The notes under the pieces: model-generated
Told to the model about the DNA's origin: nothing
What the model saw: the letters and a program-made list of their open reading frames with translations, nothing else
Databases searched by the model: none
Program-made: the position numbers and the translations under genes
Shown here: positions 53,893 to 62,323 of the stretch, piece by piece
Position numbering within the stretch: the first letter of the stretch is position 1
Layout: each line of letters starts with the position of its first letter
NCBI RefSeq assembly: GCF_000165835.1
Contig: NC_014640.1
Span: forward strand, 3,472,001-3,536,000
Length of the DNA: 64,000 nucleotides
Direction: 5' to 3'
Source of the DNA: Achromobacter xylosoxidans A8
GTDB taxonomy: Bacteria; Pseudomonadota; Gammaproteobacteria; Burkholderiales; Burkholderiaceae_B

Positions 53893-55119
53893 TCAATGGC
53901 TGCGGCAGAACTCGATGAAGGCGTCGGCTTCCAGCGGCACGGAAATCCCGTAGCCTTGCGCCATGTCGCAGCCCAGCTCGCGCAGTAGTTCCACGTCGCG
54001 CTCGTGCTCTACGCCTTCGGCCACCACGCGCCGACCCAGCACGCGGCCCATCTCGATGGCGGCCGCGACCACCGCGCGCGACGCGGGCTCGCGGTGCATG
54101 TGCACGATGAAGTCGCGGTCTATCTTCAGTTCCGTGAACGGCATGGCCGAGAACAGCCGCATGGAGGCGATGCCGGCGCCGAAATCGTCCATCGCCAATT
54201 CAAAGCCGCGCACCCGCAGCAGGTTCAGCGCCGAGGACAGGGCCAGCCAATCGGTCACCGGCTCGTCTTCGGTCAGCTCGACCTTGACCAGCCGCGCCGG
54301 CAGGCCGGCCTGCGCCACGCGCTGCTCCAGCAGACCCGGCAGGTCGCGCGAGCATAGCGTGGAGGCCGAGGCATTGATCGCGATGGGCACGGCGATGTCC
54401 TCGGCATGCATGCGCTGCAGGACTTCCAGCACCCGGTCGGTGACCCGGCAGAACAAGGTGCGGTCCAGGCCCAGCCGATGCGCGGCGGGCACAAAGTCCG
54501 ACGCGGGGATCGCGCCCAGCTCGGGATGGTCCCAGCGCGACAGCGCCTCGGCGGCCAGCACCCGTCCCGTGGACAGGCTCATCTGCGGTTGCAGCACCAC
54601 GCTCATCCCCTGCCCCGTGATCAAGGCATGGCCCAGCGCGGCCTCGATGACGTCGCGCCGCAGGGAACGCGGCCGCGGCGACTCGGCGTCGTCCTCGTCC
54701 AGGCTGCGCAGCGCCGTCTTGATCGCCTGCTGCATGGCCGTGCGCGATACCGGCTTGGACAGCGCCTGCGCGGACGGACAGCCGGCCTGCAAGGCCAGCC
54801 GCACATGCGACTGCAACAGTTCATCGCTGAGGCTGCTGATCCAGATGATGGGCGGCATGCTCTTCAGGCGGCCGGCGTCCACCAGGCGGCGCAGCTCATT
54901 GGGCAGGCGCGTGCCGTCGCCCTCGCCCGTGACGATGTCGCTGATGACCACGTCGTAGAACTGGCGCGCCAGCGCGGTGACGGCTTCGATGCTGCTGCCC
55001 AGGCCGGCCACCCGGCGGAAACCCAGCGCCAGCAGCACATTCTGCAGATAAGCGCGTTCGACCGGATGGTCTTCGACGAGTAGTATCCGTCGGGTCCCGC
55101 CGGGTTCCGTTTTAGGCAT
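53893..55119 (-). CDS. Response regulator with EAL phosphodiesterase output
   Basis: The 408-residue protein has an N-terminal receiver domain (acidic VEDHP, phospho-acceptor Asp in VISDIVTGEG, Lys in ALSKPVSR). An EAL domain spans about residues 155-400. Its catalytic residues are all present: EALSRW, AINASAS, ELTEDEP, MDDFGAG, KIDRDF and AEGVEH. Phosphorylation would control c-di-GMP breakdown. The layout matches REC-EAL proteins such as RocR/PvrR types. No cognate kinase is adjacent; a purine-rich stretch before the ATG at 55119 is only a weak ribosome site. It is divergent from the DAHP synthase gene. Confidence 0.9.
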   Translation of the reverse strand: MPKTEPGGTRRILLVEDHPVERAYLQNVLLALGFRRVAGLGSSIEAVTALARQFYDVVISDIVTGEGDGTRLPNELRRLVDAGRLKSMPPIIWISSLSDELLQSHVRLALQAGCPSAQALSKPVSRTAMQQAIKTALRSLDEDDAESPRPRSLRRDVIEAALGHALITGQGMSVVLQPQMSLSTGRVLAAEALSRWDHPELGAIPASDFVPAAHRLGLDRTLFCRVTDRVLEVLQRMHAEDIAVPIAINASASTLCSRDLPGLLEQRVAQAGLPARLVKVELTEDEPVTDWLALSSALNLLRVRGFELAMDDFGAGIASMRLFSAMPFTELKIDRDFIVHMHREPASRAVVAAAIEMGRVLGRRVVAEGVEHERDVELLRELGCDMAQGYGISVPLEADAFIEFCRSH

Positions 55120-55359
55120 GGTCTACCGTCCTACTCATATAGGGCGGGCCCCCGCAGGCGGCCGCTGGAAACTGTGTACACCATGCTAAGGCATTCGCGC
55201 CCGGACTGTCGTTATTGCTAACGGGTTAATGCAAGCCCATCGCCGATAGTCGTAGTATCGGGAACATCAGCCAGACGGAGGCAGCCTTCCGTCGCCCCGC
55301 GGCGCGGCCGGTGCCATAATAGATGTCTTTATTTCCGCATCTACGGCACGGAGCTACCC

Positions 55360-56493
55360 TTGACCCGCATTGACGACCCCCTGCACGACCGCGAGGTCGG
55401 CGCGGCCGACTCCACCCAGGACAACACGCGCACGGACGATACCCGCATCAGCGCGGTCCGCCCCTTGATTTCGCCCGCACTGCTGCAAGACGAGCTGCCG
55501 GTTTCGACCGAGATCCAGACGCTGGTCGAGCAAAGCCGTGTCCAGATCGCCGACGTGCTGCACGGCCGCGACGACCGCCTGGTGCTGGTGGTCGGTCCCT
55601 GTTCCATCCATGACCATGGCCAGGCCATGGAGTACGCCCGCCTGCTGCGCACCGCCGCCGAACAGCACCAGAAGGACCTGCTCATCGTCATGCGGGTGTA
55701 CTTCGAGAAGCCGCGCACCACCGTGGGCTGGAAGGGCTACATCAATGACCCGCGCCTGGACGGCAGCTTCCGCATCAACGAAGGCCTGCGCCGCGCGCGC
55801 GAGCTGCTGCAGGACATCAGCGGCCTGGGCCTGCCGATCGCGACCGAATTCCTGGACCTGCTCAGCCCGCAGTACATCGCCGACCTGATCGCCTGGGGCG
55901 CCATCGGCGCGCGCACCACCGAAAGCCCCAGCCACCGCCAACTGAGCTCGGGCCTGAGCTGCCCGCTGGGCTTCAAGAACGGCACCGACGGCGGCGTGCA
56001 GATCGCGGCCGACGCCATGGTCGCCGCCAGCGCCAAGCATGCCTTCATGGGCATGACCAAAATGGGCATGGCCGCCATCTTCGAAACCCGCGGCAACCAG
56101 GACACCCACGTCATCCTGCGCGGCGGCAAGCAAGGCCCGAACTACGATGCCGCCAGCGTCGACGCTTGCTGCGCCGCCCTGCGCGCGGCCGGCCAGCGCG
56201 AACAGGTCATGATCGACTGCTCGCACGCCAATTCCAACAAGTCGCACCTGCGCCAGGTCGACGTGGCCAACGACATTGCCGCGCAGATCGCCCAGGGCGA
56301 CGGCCGCATCACCGGCGTGATGATCGAAAGCCATCTCGAAGAGGGCCGCCAGGACCTGAAGCCCGGCCTGCCGCTGCGTCGCGGCGTGTCCATCACGGAC
56401 GCCTGCCTGGGCTGGTCGCAGACCGCGCCCGTGTTGGAAACGCTGGCCCTGGCCGTGCGCCAGCGCCGCGAAAAGGCCTCGAAGCAGGCCTGA
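55360..56493 (+). CDS. aroG: 3-deoxy-7-phosphoheptulonate (DAHP) synthase, class I
   Basis: The 377-residue enzyme condenses phosphoenolpyruvate and erythrose-4-phosphate in the first step of the shikimate pathway. It has the class I (AroF/G/H) motifs VGPCSIHD, RVYFEKPRTTVGWKG, ATEFLDLLSPQYIADLIAWGAIGARTTES (key residues EFLD and GARTTES), GFKNGTDG and MIDCSHANSNK with metal-binding Cys and His. Translation begins at TTG 55360 with GGAG six bases upstream. Feedback type (Phe, Tyr or Trp) cannot be told by eye. A CATAAT -10-like box lies at 55315-55320. The gene is monocistronic. Confidence 0.93.
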   Translation: MTRIDDPLHDREVGAADSTQDNTRTDDTRISAVRPLISPALLQDELPVSTEIQTLVEQSRVQIADVLHGRDDRLVLVVGPCSIHDHGQAMEYARLLRTAAEQHQKDLLIVMRVYFEKPRTTVGWKGYINDPRLDGSFRINEGLRRARELLQDISGLGLPIATEFLDLLSPQYIADLIAWGAIGARTTESPSHRQLSSGLSCPLGFKNGTDGGVQIAADAMVAASAKHAFMGMTKMGMAAIFETRGNQDTHVILRGGKQGPNYDAASVDACCAALRAAGQREQVMIDCSHANSNKSHLRQVDVANDIAAQIAQGDGRITGVMIESHLEEGRQDLKPGLPLRRGVSITDACLGWSQTAPVLETLALAVRQRREKASKQA

Positions 56494-56499
56494 CGCTAC

Positions 56500-56542
56500 G
56501 GCCTGAATCTGCGGCCTGCGTGTCGGGTCCGGGATTCAGGCC
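56500..56542. terminator. Possible bidirectional hairpin between convergent genes
   Basis: GGCCTGAATC (56500-56509) and GATTCAGGCC (56533-56542) are perfect 10-base inverted arms with a 23-base loop. They lie between the ends of the DAHP synthase and amino-acid dehydrogenase genes. A second small stem, CGAAAG/CTTTCG (56543-56556), follows. There is no T tract, so termination strength is uncertain. Confidence 0.45.
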
Positions 56543-56579
56543 CGAAAGCCCTTTCGCTCCTGCCTTGCCGCGTCCGCCC

Positions 56580-57812
56580 TCAGCGGCCGACGCGGTAAGG
56601 CGCCGGATCCATGTCCGGCGCCTGGCCCGTGATCATGCAGGCCAGCAGCTTGCCCGTCACCGGTCCCAGCGTGAAACCATGATGTGCGTGGCCAAAGGCC
56701 AGCCATAGTCCTGGATGGCGCGGCGCCGGTCCGATGACCGGCCGCATGTCCGGCATGCAGGGCCGGCATCCCATCCAAGGCTCGCGCTCCACGGCCTCGC
56801 CCAGCGGCAGCAGCTGGCGGGCCAGCGCGCGCGTGCGCTGGATCTGGATCGGTGAAGGCGGCGCATCGCGCGCCGCGAATTCCGCGCCGGTCGTCAAGCG
56901 CACGCCCAGGGTCATGGGCGTCACCAGGAAACCGCTTTCGATGTCGGCCACCGGATGCGACAAGGCCGCGCCGTCCTCCAGCGCGAAGTGCTGGTGATAA
57001 CCGCGCTTGACCGCCATGGGAAGGCGATAGCCCAGCGGGCGCAGGATGTCCGGCGACCACGGACCCAGCGCCACGACCACGTCGCGGGCCTCGATCAGGC
57101 CCTGTTCACCCTGCACCTGCCAACCCTTGCCCGATGGCTTGAGGCTGCGCGCGTCGCCGCGCGCCAGCACGCCGCCGCGCCGCTCGAACAAGGCCGCATA
57201 ACCCTGCGTCACGGCGCCGGGGTCCGACACGTTGACCGGATCCAGCCAATGCACCGCGCCCGCCATGCGCGATAGCGAGGGCTCCAGCGCCGCCAGCGCC
57301 TGGCGGTCCAGCACGCGGTAGTTCAGGCCATAGGGCGCCAGCGCCTGCGCCTCGGCGACGGCCTGGGTCAGGCCCGCCTCGCTGCGCATGCCATCGATCC
57401 AGCCGTTGCGCCGGAATAGATGGGAGATACCTGCTTCGTCCTTGAGCGCATCGTGCTCGGCCACGCTGCGCTCGATCAGCGGCAGCATGGCCTCGGCCGC
57501 GCGCGCCAGGCGCGACGGCGCCGAATGCCACCAGTAGCGCAGCAGCCACGGCGCGATGCGCGGCAGGAAGCGGGGGTGGTAGCTCACGTCCGGCGTATTG
57601 TTCCTGGCGTAGCGCCACAGGCTGCGCCAGTCGCGCGGAAAGGCATAGGGAATCACGCTGGCGCGTTCGATCAGGCCGGCGTTGCCGTAACTGGTTTCCT
57701 CGCCGGGGCCGCGCCGGTCCAGCAGCACCACGGAACGGCCGCGCGCCGCCAGATGCAGGGCGGTGCTGACCCCGACGATGCCCGCACCCAAGACCAAGGC
57801 GTCTGTTTTCAT
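56580..57812 (-). CDS. D-amino-acid dehydrogenase-type FAD oxidoreductase
   Basis: The 410-residue protein is a DAO/DadA-family flavoenzyme. The N-terminal FAD site is VLGAGIVGVSTALHLAARG, followed by SYGNAGLIERASVIPYAFP, a segment typical of DadA. The C-terminal motif WLAFGHAHHGFTLGPVTGKLLA closes the FAD site. DadA oxidises D-amino acids and passes electrons to the respiratory chain; related proteins oxidise other amino acids such as hydroxyproline or sarcosine, so the substrate is not certain. The start at 57812 gives the FAD motif at the proper position; the longer frame does not look like protein. It is divergent from a GNAT gene. Confidence 0.87.
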   Translation of the reverse strand: MKTDALVLGAGIVGVSTALHLAARGRSVVLLDRRGPGEETSYGNAGLIERASVIPYAFPRDWRSLWRYARNNTPDVSYHPRFLPRIAPWLLRYWWHSAPSRLARAAEAMLPLIERSVAEHDALKDEAGISHLFRRNGWIDGMRSEAGLTQAVAEAQALAPYGLNYRVLDRQALAALEPSLSRMAGAVHWLDPVNVSDPGAVTQGYAALFERRGGVLARGDARSLKPSGKGWQVQGEQGLIEARDVVVALGPWSPDILRPLGYRLPMAVKRGYHQHFALEDGAALSHPVADIESGFLVTPMTLGVRLTTGAEFAARDAPPSPIQIQRTRALARQLLPLGEAVEREPWMGCRPCMPDMRPVIGPAPRHPGLWLAFGHAHHGFTLGPVTGKLLACMITGQAPDMDPAPYRVGR

Positions 57813-57920
57813 GCGGCGGATTCTGCTCTCGCAGGCGGTGTTCGGCAAGAGCGCTCGCGCGTAGAATCCCTTCCTGCGCGGCACGCCTCCACCGTCTTCG
57901 TTGCTCCCAAGGAATACGCC

Positions 57921-58520
57921 ATGACACCCCCTCGCCTCCCACCCGTCACGCTCGCTGGCGAGGTCGTGCGCCTTGAACCCCTGGCCGCCAGCCATGCAGC
58001 CGCGCTCGCGCAGGTTGGCCTGCATCCCGAGCTGTGGCGCCTGCAGCCCGAACCTGTACAGACGCCGGACGACATGCAGCGCTATGTGGATCGCGCGCTG
58101 ACCGGCCAACGCGAAGGCCATTGCCTGCCGTTCGTCATCGTGCGCCAGGACAATGGCGAGATCATCGGCGCGACGCGCTACATGGACATTGCGCTGGCCC
58201 ACAAGCGCCTGGAAATCGGCGGCACCTGGCTCACACCCGCAAGCCAGCGCAGCGGCGCCAACACCGAGGCCAAGTTTCTGTTGTTGCAGCACGCCTTTGA
58301 AACAATTGGTATCATGCGCGTTGTATTCAAGACTGAACTGAGCAACATGCAATCGCGCCAGGCCATCCTGCGCATCGGCGGCGTGGAGGAAGGCGTGTTC
58401 CGCAAGCACTTGATTGCGCAATCGGGACGCGCGCGCGACATGATCTACTTCGCGATCCTCGACGAGGACTGGCCCGCGGTCAAAGCCCGCCTGCTGATGC
58501 GCATGCGTCGGGCCGCGTAG
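57921..58520 (+). CDS. GNAT acetyltransferase (RimJ/RimL-like)
   Basis: The 199-residue protein has the RimL-type GNAT sequence: LEPLAASHAAAL near the N-terminus, GATRYMDIALAHKRLEIGGTWL (core strands), then GANTEAKFLLLQHAFETIGIMRVVFKTE and NMQSRQAILRIGGVEEGVFRKHLI (acetyl-CoA region; key residues R-G-G-V-x-E-G). Such proteins N-acetylate protein termini or small molecules. The ATG at 57921 follows AAGGAATACGCC. It stands between the divergent amino-acid dehydrogenase and a hypothetical gene on the same strand. Confidence 0.9.
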   Translation: MTPPRLPPVTLAGEVVRLEPLAASHAAALAQVGLHPELWRLQPEPVQTPDDMQRYVDRALTGQREGHCLPFVIVRQDNGEIIGATRYMDIALAHKRLEIGGTWLTPASQRSGANTEAKFLLLQHAFETIGIMRVVFKTELSNMQSRQAILRIGGVEEGVFRKHLIAQSGRARDMIYFAILDEDWPAVKARLLMRMRRAA

Positions 58521-58590
58521 GCCGGGCCGCCACGCTCTTTTCGCAGCTTGTCCGGGCCGCAAGGCCCGCCCCGCACTATTGAAGCCAGGT

Positions 58591-59061
58591 ATGCAACAGA
58601 CTTTCGCCGCGCCCGCGCGCTACACGATATACATCTACACCGAGGAACAGCGCGGCAACCAGTTGGTCGAGTCGCCGGTGATCGGCATGCTGTCCGACAT
58701 ATCGGGGTCCGACAAACTCGTGGTGGCGCTGGACCCGCACAGCGGCTTGAAGTTCGTCTACCGCATCGACCACGACAGCAACAACCTCGACGCCGCAGCG
58801 ATCACCGAACAGGACGTGTCCCTCTTCAACGGCAAGACCTCGGTCCAGATCAACTCCATGACCTATCGCCTGGGCACGGCCGAGAGCGCGATGAAATTGC
58901 TGCGCGGCAAAACCCAATGGATACAGGACAAGGGCGCGGTGCTGTCCGTGCTGCTGCAGAATGCGGCCGCGCGCAAGACCCGTTTTGCCTCGCCGCGCAT
59001 CGAGCGCGACCGTATGCGCAAGGTGCCGCCCGGCGTCCCGGTCGAGCACCTGCCTACATAA
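58591..59061 (+). CDS. Conserved hypothetical protein
   Basis: A 156-residue soluble protein starting MQQTFAAPARYTIYIYTEEQRGN. It has mixed alpha/beta character, with hydrophobic strands such as KLVVALDPHSGLKFVYRID and a basic C-terminal third (RKTRFASPRIERDRMRK). I do not recognise a domain, signal peptide or membrane helix. I chose the ATG at 58591 over a TTG four codons upstream; AGG lies close to it but the ribosome site is poor. It is followed by a DnaA-box-like cluster rather than another gene in the same operon. Confidence 0.7.
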   Translation: MQQTFAAPARYTIYIYTEEQRGNQLVESPVIGMLSDISGSDKLVVALDPHSGLKFVYRIDHDSNNLDAAAITEQDVSLFNGKTSVQINSMTYRLGTAESAMKLLRGKTQWIQDKGAVLSVLLQNAAARKTRFASPRIERDRMRKVPPGVPVEHLPT

Positions 59062-59069
59062 AAAGCACA

Positions 59070-59110
59070 GTATCCACAGCGCTGGCCTTATCCACAATTT
59101 CTGTGGATAA
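59070..59110. promoter_or_regulatory. Cluster of DnaA-box-like 9-mers, two in a perfect inverted repeat
   Basis: TTATCCACA (59088-59096) and TGTGGATAA (59102-59110) are both exact DnaA boxes, on opposite strands, five bases apart. GTATCCACA (59070-59078) is a one-mismatch third copy. They lie just after the hypothetical gene, at the start of the 320-base gene-free stretch 59062-59381. The inverted pair could instead act as a weak hairpin terminator. Confidence 0.6.
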
Positions 59111-59259
59111 AACAGGCTCGAACCCATGGCTGATGGCCGTTCGGCCGACGCGCAACGGGCTGCTCATTTTTTGACCAACCCAAAGTTCTCCATCGCGCGG
59201 CTGCCATCCTTGATTCTTGACGCGGCGCCGCAGCGACGATGATGATATTCTCCGCAAGC

Positions 59260-59282
59260 GCGCGATACGAAAAATATCGCGC
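59260..59282. repeat. 8-bp inverted repeat upstream of the response regulator
   Basis: GCGCGATA (59260-59267) and TATCGCGC (59275-59282) are perfect arms around CGAAAAA. They lie 100-122 bases before the GTG at 59382 and could be an operator. Apart from this and the DnaA-box cluster I see nothing recognisable in 59062-59381. Confidence 0.5.
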
Positions 59283-59381
59283 TCGCGGACTCCCCCTATA
59301 CAAGAAGACCCAGATACAAGGAGCGGATGGCGTGTTTGCACTCGAACCTCCTTGCGCGCAACCGCTGACGCCGGACTCGCC

Positions 59382-60101
59382 GTGACCATCATCATTGTCG
59401 ACGACCACGGAGACTGGCGCGACACCATCGCCGAGTACATAGAAGACCTCGGTCTGGACCGCAGCATCCTCACTGCCGGCTCCCTGGCCGAGCTGGACCA
59501 GCTGTTGCTCACCGTCACGCCGGGCATCCTGGTGCTGGACGCCATGCTGCCGGACGGCGACGCGCTGACCCGCGTGTCCCACTTGCGGACCTCCTTCCCG
59601 TCCATGGGCATCATCATGCTGACCGGACGCCTGTTGAGTGAAGACAAGGTCTCGGGCCTGAGCCTGGGCGCCGACCACTACCTCACCAAACCCGTCAACC
59701 TGGCCGAGCTGGGGGCCACTCTGGTATCGCTATCGCGCCGCCTGCGCGTGGTGCCGGCGGGCGATGCCGATGCGCCCGAATCCGACGCCTGGCGCTTCGA
59801 TCCGGCGCGGCGCACCTTGATGTCGCCGCAGCAAGTCTGCGTGGACATCACCGACACCGAAAGCCGGCTGATCGGCGCACTGATCCAGGCCGCGCCGCTG
59901 CCCCTGTCGCGCGACCGCCTGATCGAAGCGCTGGGCGCCAGCGTGGAGGCCTACGACACGCACCGGCTGGATGCCCATATGCACCGACTGCGCCGCAAGC
60001 TGCGCGCGCATGCAGGCGGCGATATGGGCATACGCACGGTGTACGGCGTGGGCTATGTGTGCACCACGCCCGTGCGTATCGTCGGCAACGCCAAGAACTG
60101 A
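59382..60101 (+). CDS. OmpR/PhoB-type response regulator
   Basis: The 239-residue protein has a receiver domain (VDDHGDW with the acidic pair, phospho-acceptor Asp in LVLDAMLP, Lys in LTKPVN). A C-terminal winged-helix domain of the Trans_reg_C type follows, with HRLDAHMHRLRRKLR and IRTVYGVGYVC. I chose GTG 59382 because the receiver begins immediately after it; the frame extends upstream through residues that do not look like protein, and the ribosome site is weak. No histidine kinase is adjacent, so it is an orphan regulator. The citrate-lyase-like gene follows after nine bases and may be in the same transcript. Confidence 0.85.
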   Translation: MTIIIVDDHGDWRDTIAEYIEDLGLDRSILTAGSLAELDQLLLTVTPGILVLDAMLPDGDALTRVSHLRTSFPSMGIIMLTGRLLSEDKVSGLSLGADHYLTKPVNLAELGATLVSLSRRLRVVPAGDADAPESDAWRFDPARRTLMSPQQVCVDITDTESRLIGALIQAAPLPLSRDRLIEALGASVEAYDTHRLDAHMHRLRRKLRAHAGGDMGIRTVYGVGYVCTTPVRIVGNAKN

Positions 60102-60110
60102 AACCGCCTC

Positions 60111-60980
60111 ATGCATCCTCCGATCCGACCCCGCCGTTCCGTCCTCTATATGCCTGGCGCCAATGCGCGCGCGCTGGACAAGGCGCGCAACCTCGACGCC
60201 GACGTCCTGATCCTCGACCTGGAAGACGCCGTCGCGCCCGACGCCAAGGCGCAGGCTCGCGACCAAGTCGCCGCGGCCCTGCGCGCTGGCGGCTACGGCC
60301 GCCGCGAATGCGTGGTGCGCGTCAATGCCTTGGACACGCCCTGGGGCCTGGACGACGTCCGGGCCATAGCCCAGGCGGGCGCCGACGCGGTGCTGTTGCC
60401 CAAGGTACAGTCCGCCGCCGAACTCGACGCGCTCGCGCGGGCGCTGGACGCGGCGGGCGCGCCTGCCGGCCTGCCCTTGTGGGCCATGGCGGAAACGCCT
60501 TTGGGCTTTCTGCGGCTGGACGCCATCGCCTGCGGTCATCAGAGACTGGCGGCCATCGTCGTCGGCACCTCGGACCTGGTGAAGGACCTGCACGCGCGCC
60601 ACACCCCATCGCGCGAAGAAACCCTGTGGGCGCGATCGATGGCGGTGATGGCGGCGCGGGCCCACGGCCTGGCGGCGCTGGACGGCGTGCACCTGGACCT
60701 GCACGACGACGCCGGCCTGGAGGCGGCCTGCAGGCAGGGGCGAGACCAGGGATTCGATGGCAAGACGCTCATCCATCCAAAACAGATCGCGGCGGCCAAC
60801 GCCGCCTTCGCGCCTACGGAAGAAGAACTTGCCACCGCGCGCAAGCGCCTGGACGCCTGGCAAGCCGCGCAGGCCGCCGGCCTGGGCGTGGCCGTGGTCG
60901 ACGGCGCCTTGGTGGAGAACCTGCACGCGCACGAGGCGGAACGGCTGCTGGCGCTGGCCGAGGCCATCCCGCGCGCCTAG
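60111..60980 (+). CDS. CitE-like CoA-ester lyase (HpcH/HpaI aldolase family)
   Basis: The 289-residue protein has the CitE/Mcl fold motifs: RSVLYMPGANARALDKA, DVLILDLEDAVAP (metal-binding Asp/Glu region), VVRVNALDTPWGLDD, AVLLPKVQSAAELD, AMAETPLG (Glu) and GKTLIHPKQIAAAN. Members cleave or form (S)-malyl-CoA, citramalyl-CoA or related CoA esters. The free-standing form without citrate lyase CitD/CitF genes suggests a role other than citrate fermentation, but the substrate is unknown. It lies nine bases after the response regulator gene. Confidence 0.9.
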   Translation: MHPPIRPRRSVLYMPGANARALDKARNLDADVLILDLEDAVAPDAKAQARDQVAAALRAGGYGRRECVVRVNALDTPWGLDDVRAIAQAGADAVLLPKVQSAAELDALARALDAAGAPAGLPLWAMAETPLGFLRLDAIACGHQRLAAIVVGTSDLVKDLHARHTPSREETLWARSMAVMAARAHGLAALDGVHLDLHDDAGLEAACRQGRDQGFDGKTLIHPKQIAAANAAFAPTEEELATARKRLDAWQAAQAAGLGVAVVDGALVENLHAHEAERLLALAEAIPRA

Positions 60981-61154
60981 CGCCCTGTCCCGCAGATACG
61001 GCCGTGCGGATGCAAGGCCACGCGCGTAGCCTGCGCCGCCATGCGCGGACAAACACGGCCGCGAAAAAAGCGCCCATCGCAGTAATATCAGCTTTCAAAT
61101 GCATATTTCGGTAACGCGCCATCGGGCGCGGGCCCGGCAAATCGGGGAGAGATC

Positions 61155-62150
61155 GTGGCGCTGATCTTGCGGCAAGTATCGATGTCATTCTGCGCGGCGG
61201 CGCTGTGGGCCGCCACCGCTGCGGGCTTGCCGGCGCCGGCGCGGGCTCAAGCTGCCAATTTCCACCCGTGCAATTCCCAGCCCTCCCTGCCGATGTGCCA
61301 GCATGGCTACGGCAAGCGCATCGCGGTCCAGCGCTGGGGCGCGCAGCCCGATCCGCAGGACCCGGACGCAGCCGTCAACGCCTCGCTGGTCACCCGCGAT
61401 CCGGCCAAGGAAATCGGCAAGCTCAAGTCCAGCACCATCCTGGTCCAGGACCTGGACACCTCCGAAGTCCTGTTCGCGCGCAACGAGGGCGCTGTGCGGC
61501 CCATCGCCTCCATCACCAAGCTGATGACGGCGTTGACGCTGGTGAAGGCCGGCCTGCCCATGGATGAAATCATCACCATCGACGCCAGCGACACCCGCTC
61601 CGCCAGTGAGTTGCCCTCGCGCCTGACGGCCGGCACCAAACTGAGCCGTGCCGATTTGCTGCGCCTGGCGCTGGTCCCATCCGAAAACAGCGCCGCGCAG
61701 GCCCTGGGGCGCACCTATACCGGCGGCTCGGCAGCCTTCGTCGCGGCGATGAACGCCGAAGCCCGCGCCCTGGGCATGACCGACTCCAGTTTCGCCGAAC
61801 CGAGCGGCCTGTCCAACGAAAACCAGTCCTCGGCCAGGGACCTCGTCAAATTGCTTGCTGCGATTTCCGCGCAGCCGCTGATCTCGCAATACACCGGCGA
61901 AACCAGCTACCAGGCCGCCGGCCAGACCTTCCGCAACACCAACATCCTGGTGGGCCGTCCGCAATGGGACATCCTGGTGTCCAAGACGGGCACCACGCGC
62001 GAAGCCGGCGACTGCCTGGTCATGGCGGTGAAGGTCGGCAAACGCAACCTGGCCATGGTGCTGCTCAACGCGCAGGGCACCAGCGGCTCGCGCTTCGGCG
62101 ACGCGGTTCGCCTGCGGCGAGTGCTGGACAGCCGGTTCGCCTCGCGCTAG
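61155..62150 (+). CDS. pbpG: D-alanyl-D-alanine endopeptidase (PBP7/PbpG-like)
   Basis: The 331-residue protein has a signal peptide (FCAAALWAATAAGLPAPARAQ) and a penicillin-binding DD-peptidase domain. Its three catalytic boxes are present: SITK (Ser-x-x-Lys), SEN (Ser-x-Asn) in PSENSAAQ, and KTG in SKTGTTREAGDC. There is no C-terminal amphipathic anchor of the DacA type, and size and motif context match PBP7/8, which cleaves DD cross-links of peptidoglycan in the periplasm. Translation starts at GTG 61155 with GGGGAG four bases upstream. Confidence 0.9.
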   Translation: MALILRQVSMSFCAAALWAATAAGLPAPARAQAANFHPCNSQPSLPMCQHGYGKRIAVQRWGAQPDPQDPDAAVNASLVTRDPAKEIGKLKSSTILVQDLDTSEVLFARNEGAVRPIASITKLMTALTLVKAGLPMDEIITIDASDTRSASELPSRLTAGTKLSRADLLRLALVPSENSAAQALGRTYTGGSAAFVAAMNAEARALGMTDSSFAEPSGLSNENQSSARDLVKLLAAISAQPLISQYTGETSYQAAGQTFRNTNILVGRPQWDILVSKTGTTREAGDCLVMAVKVGKRNLAMVLLNAQGTSGSRFGDAVRLRRVLDSRFASR

Positions 62151-62323
62151 CCGACGCCATCGCGCCTGCCTGGCGCGCCGCGCCCTGTACAATACCGCCC
62201 TTTGACGTGGAACGAACGCCCGTTCCGTCCGCCTGTCGCGCCGCCCGTGCGCCCCCCTTTCCCCGATTATTTTTCAGCGCGCCCGGCCGGCGGGAATTCT
62301 GCCGCGTCCCTGTTGCACCATCC

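Noticed and set aside
59070..59110. The DnaA-box cluster as the chromosomal replication origin
   Set aside because: No dnaA, dnaN, rpmH, gidA or parAB genes are near, and there is no AT-rich unwinding region of usual size next to it.
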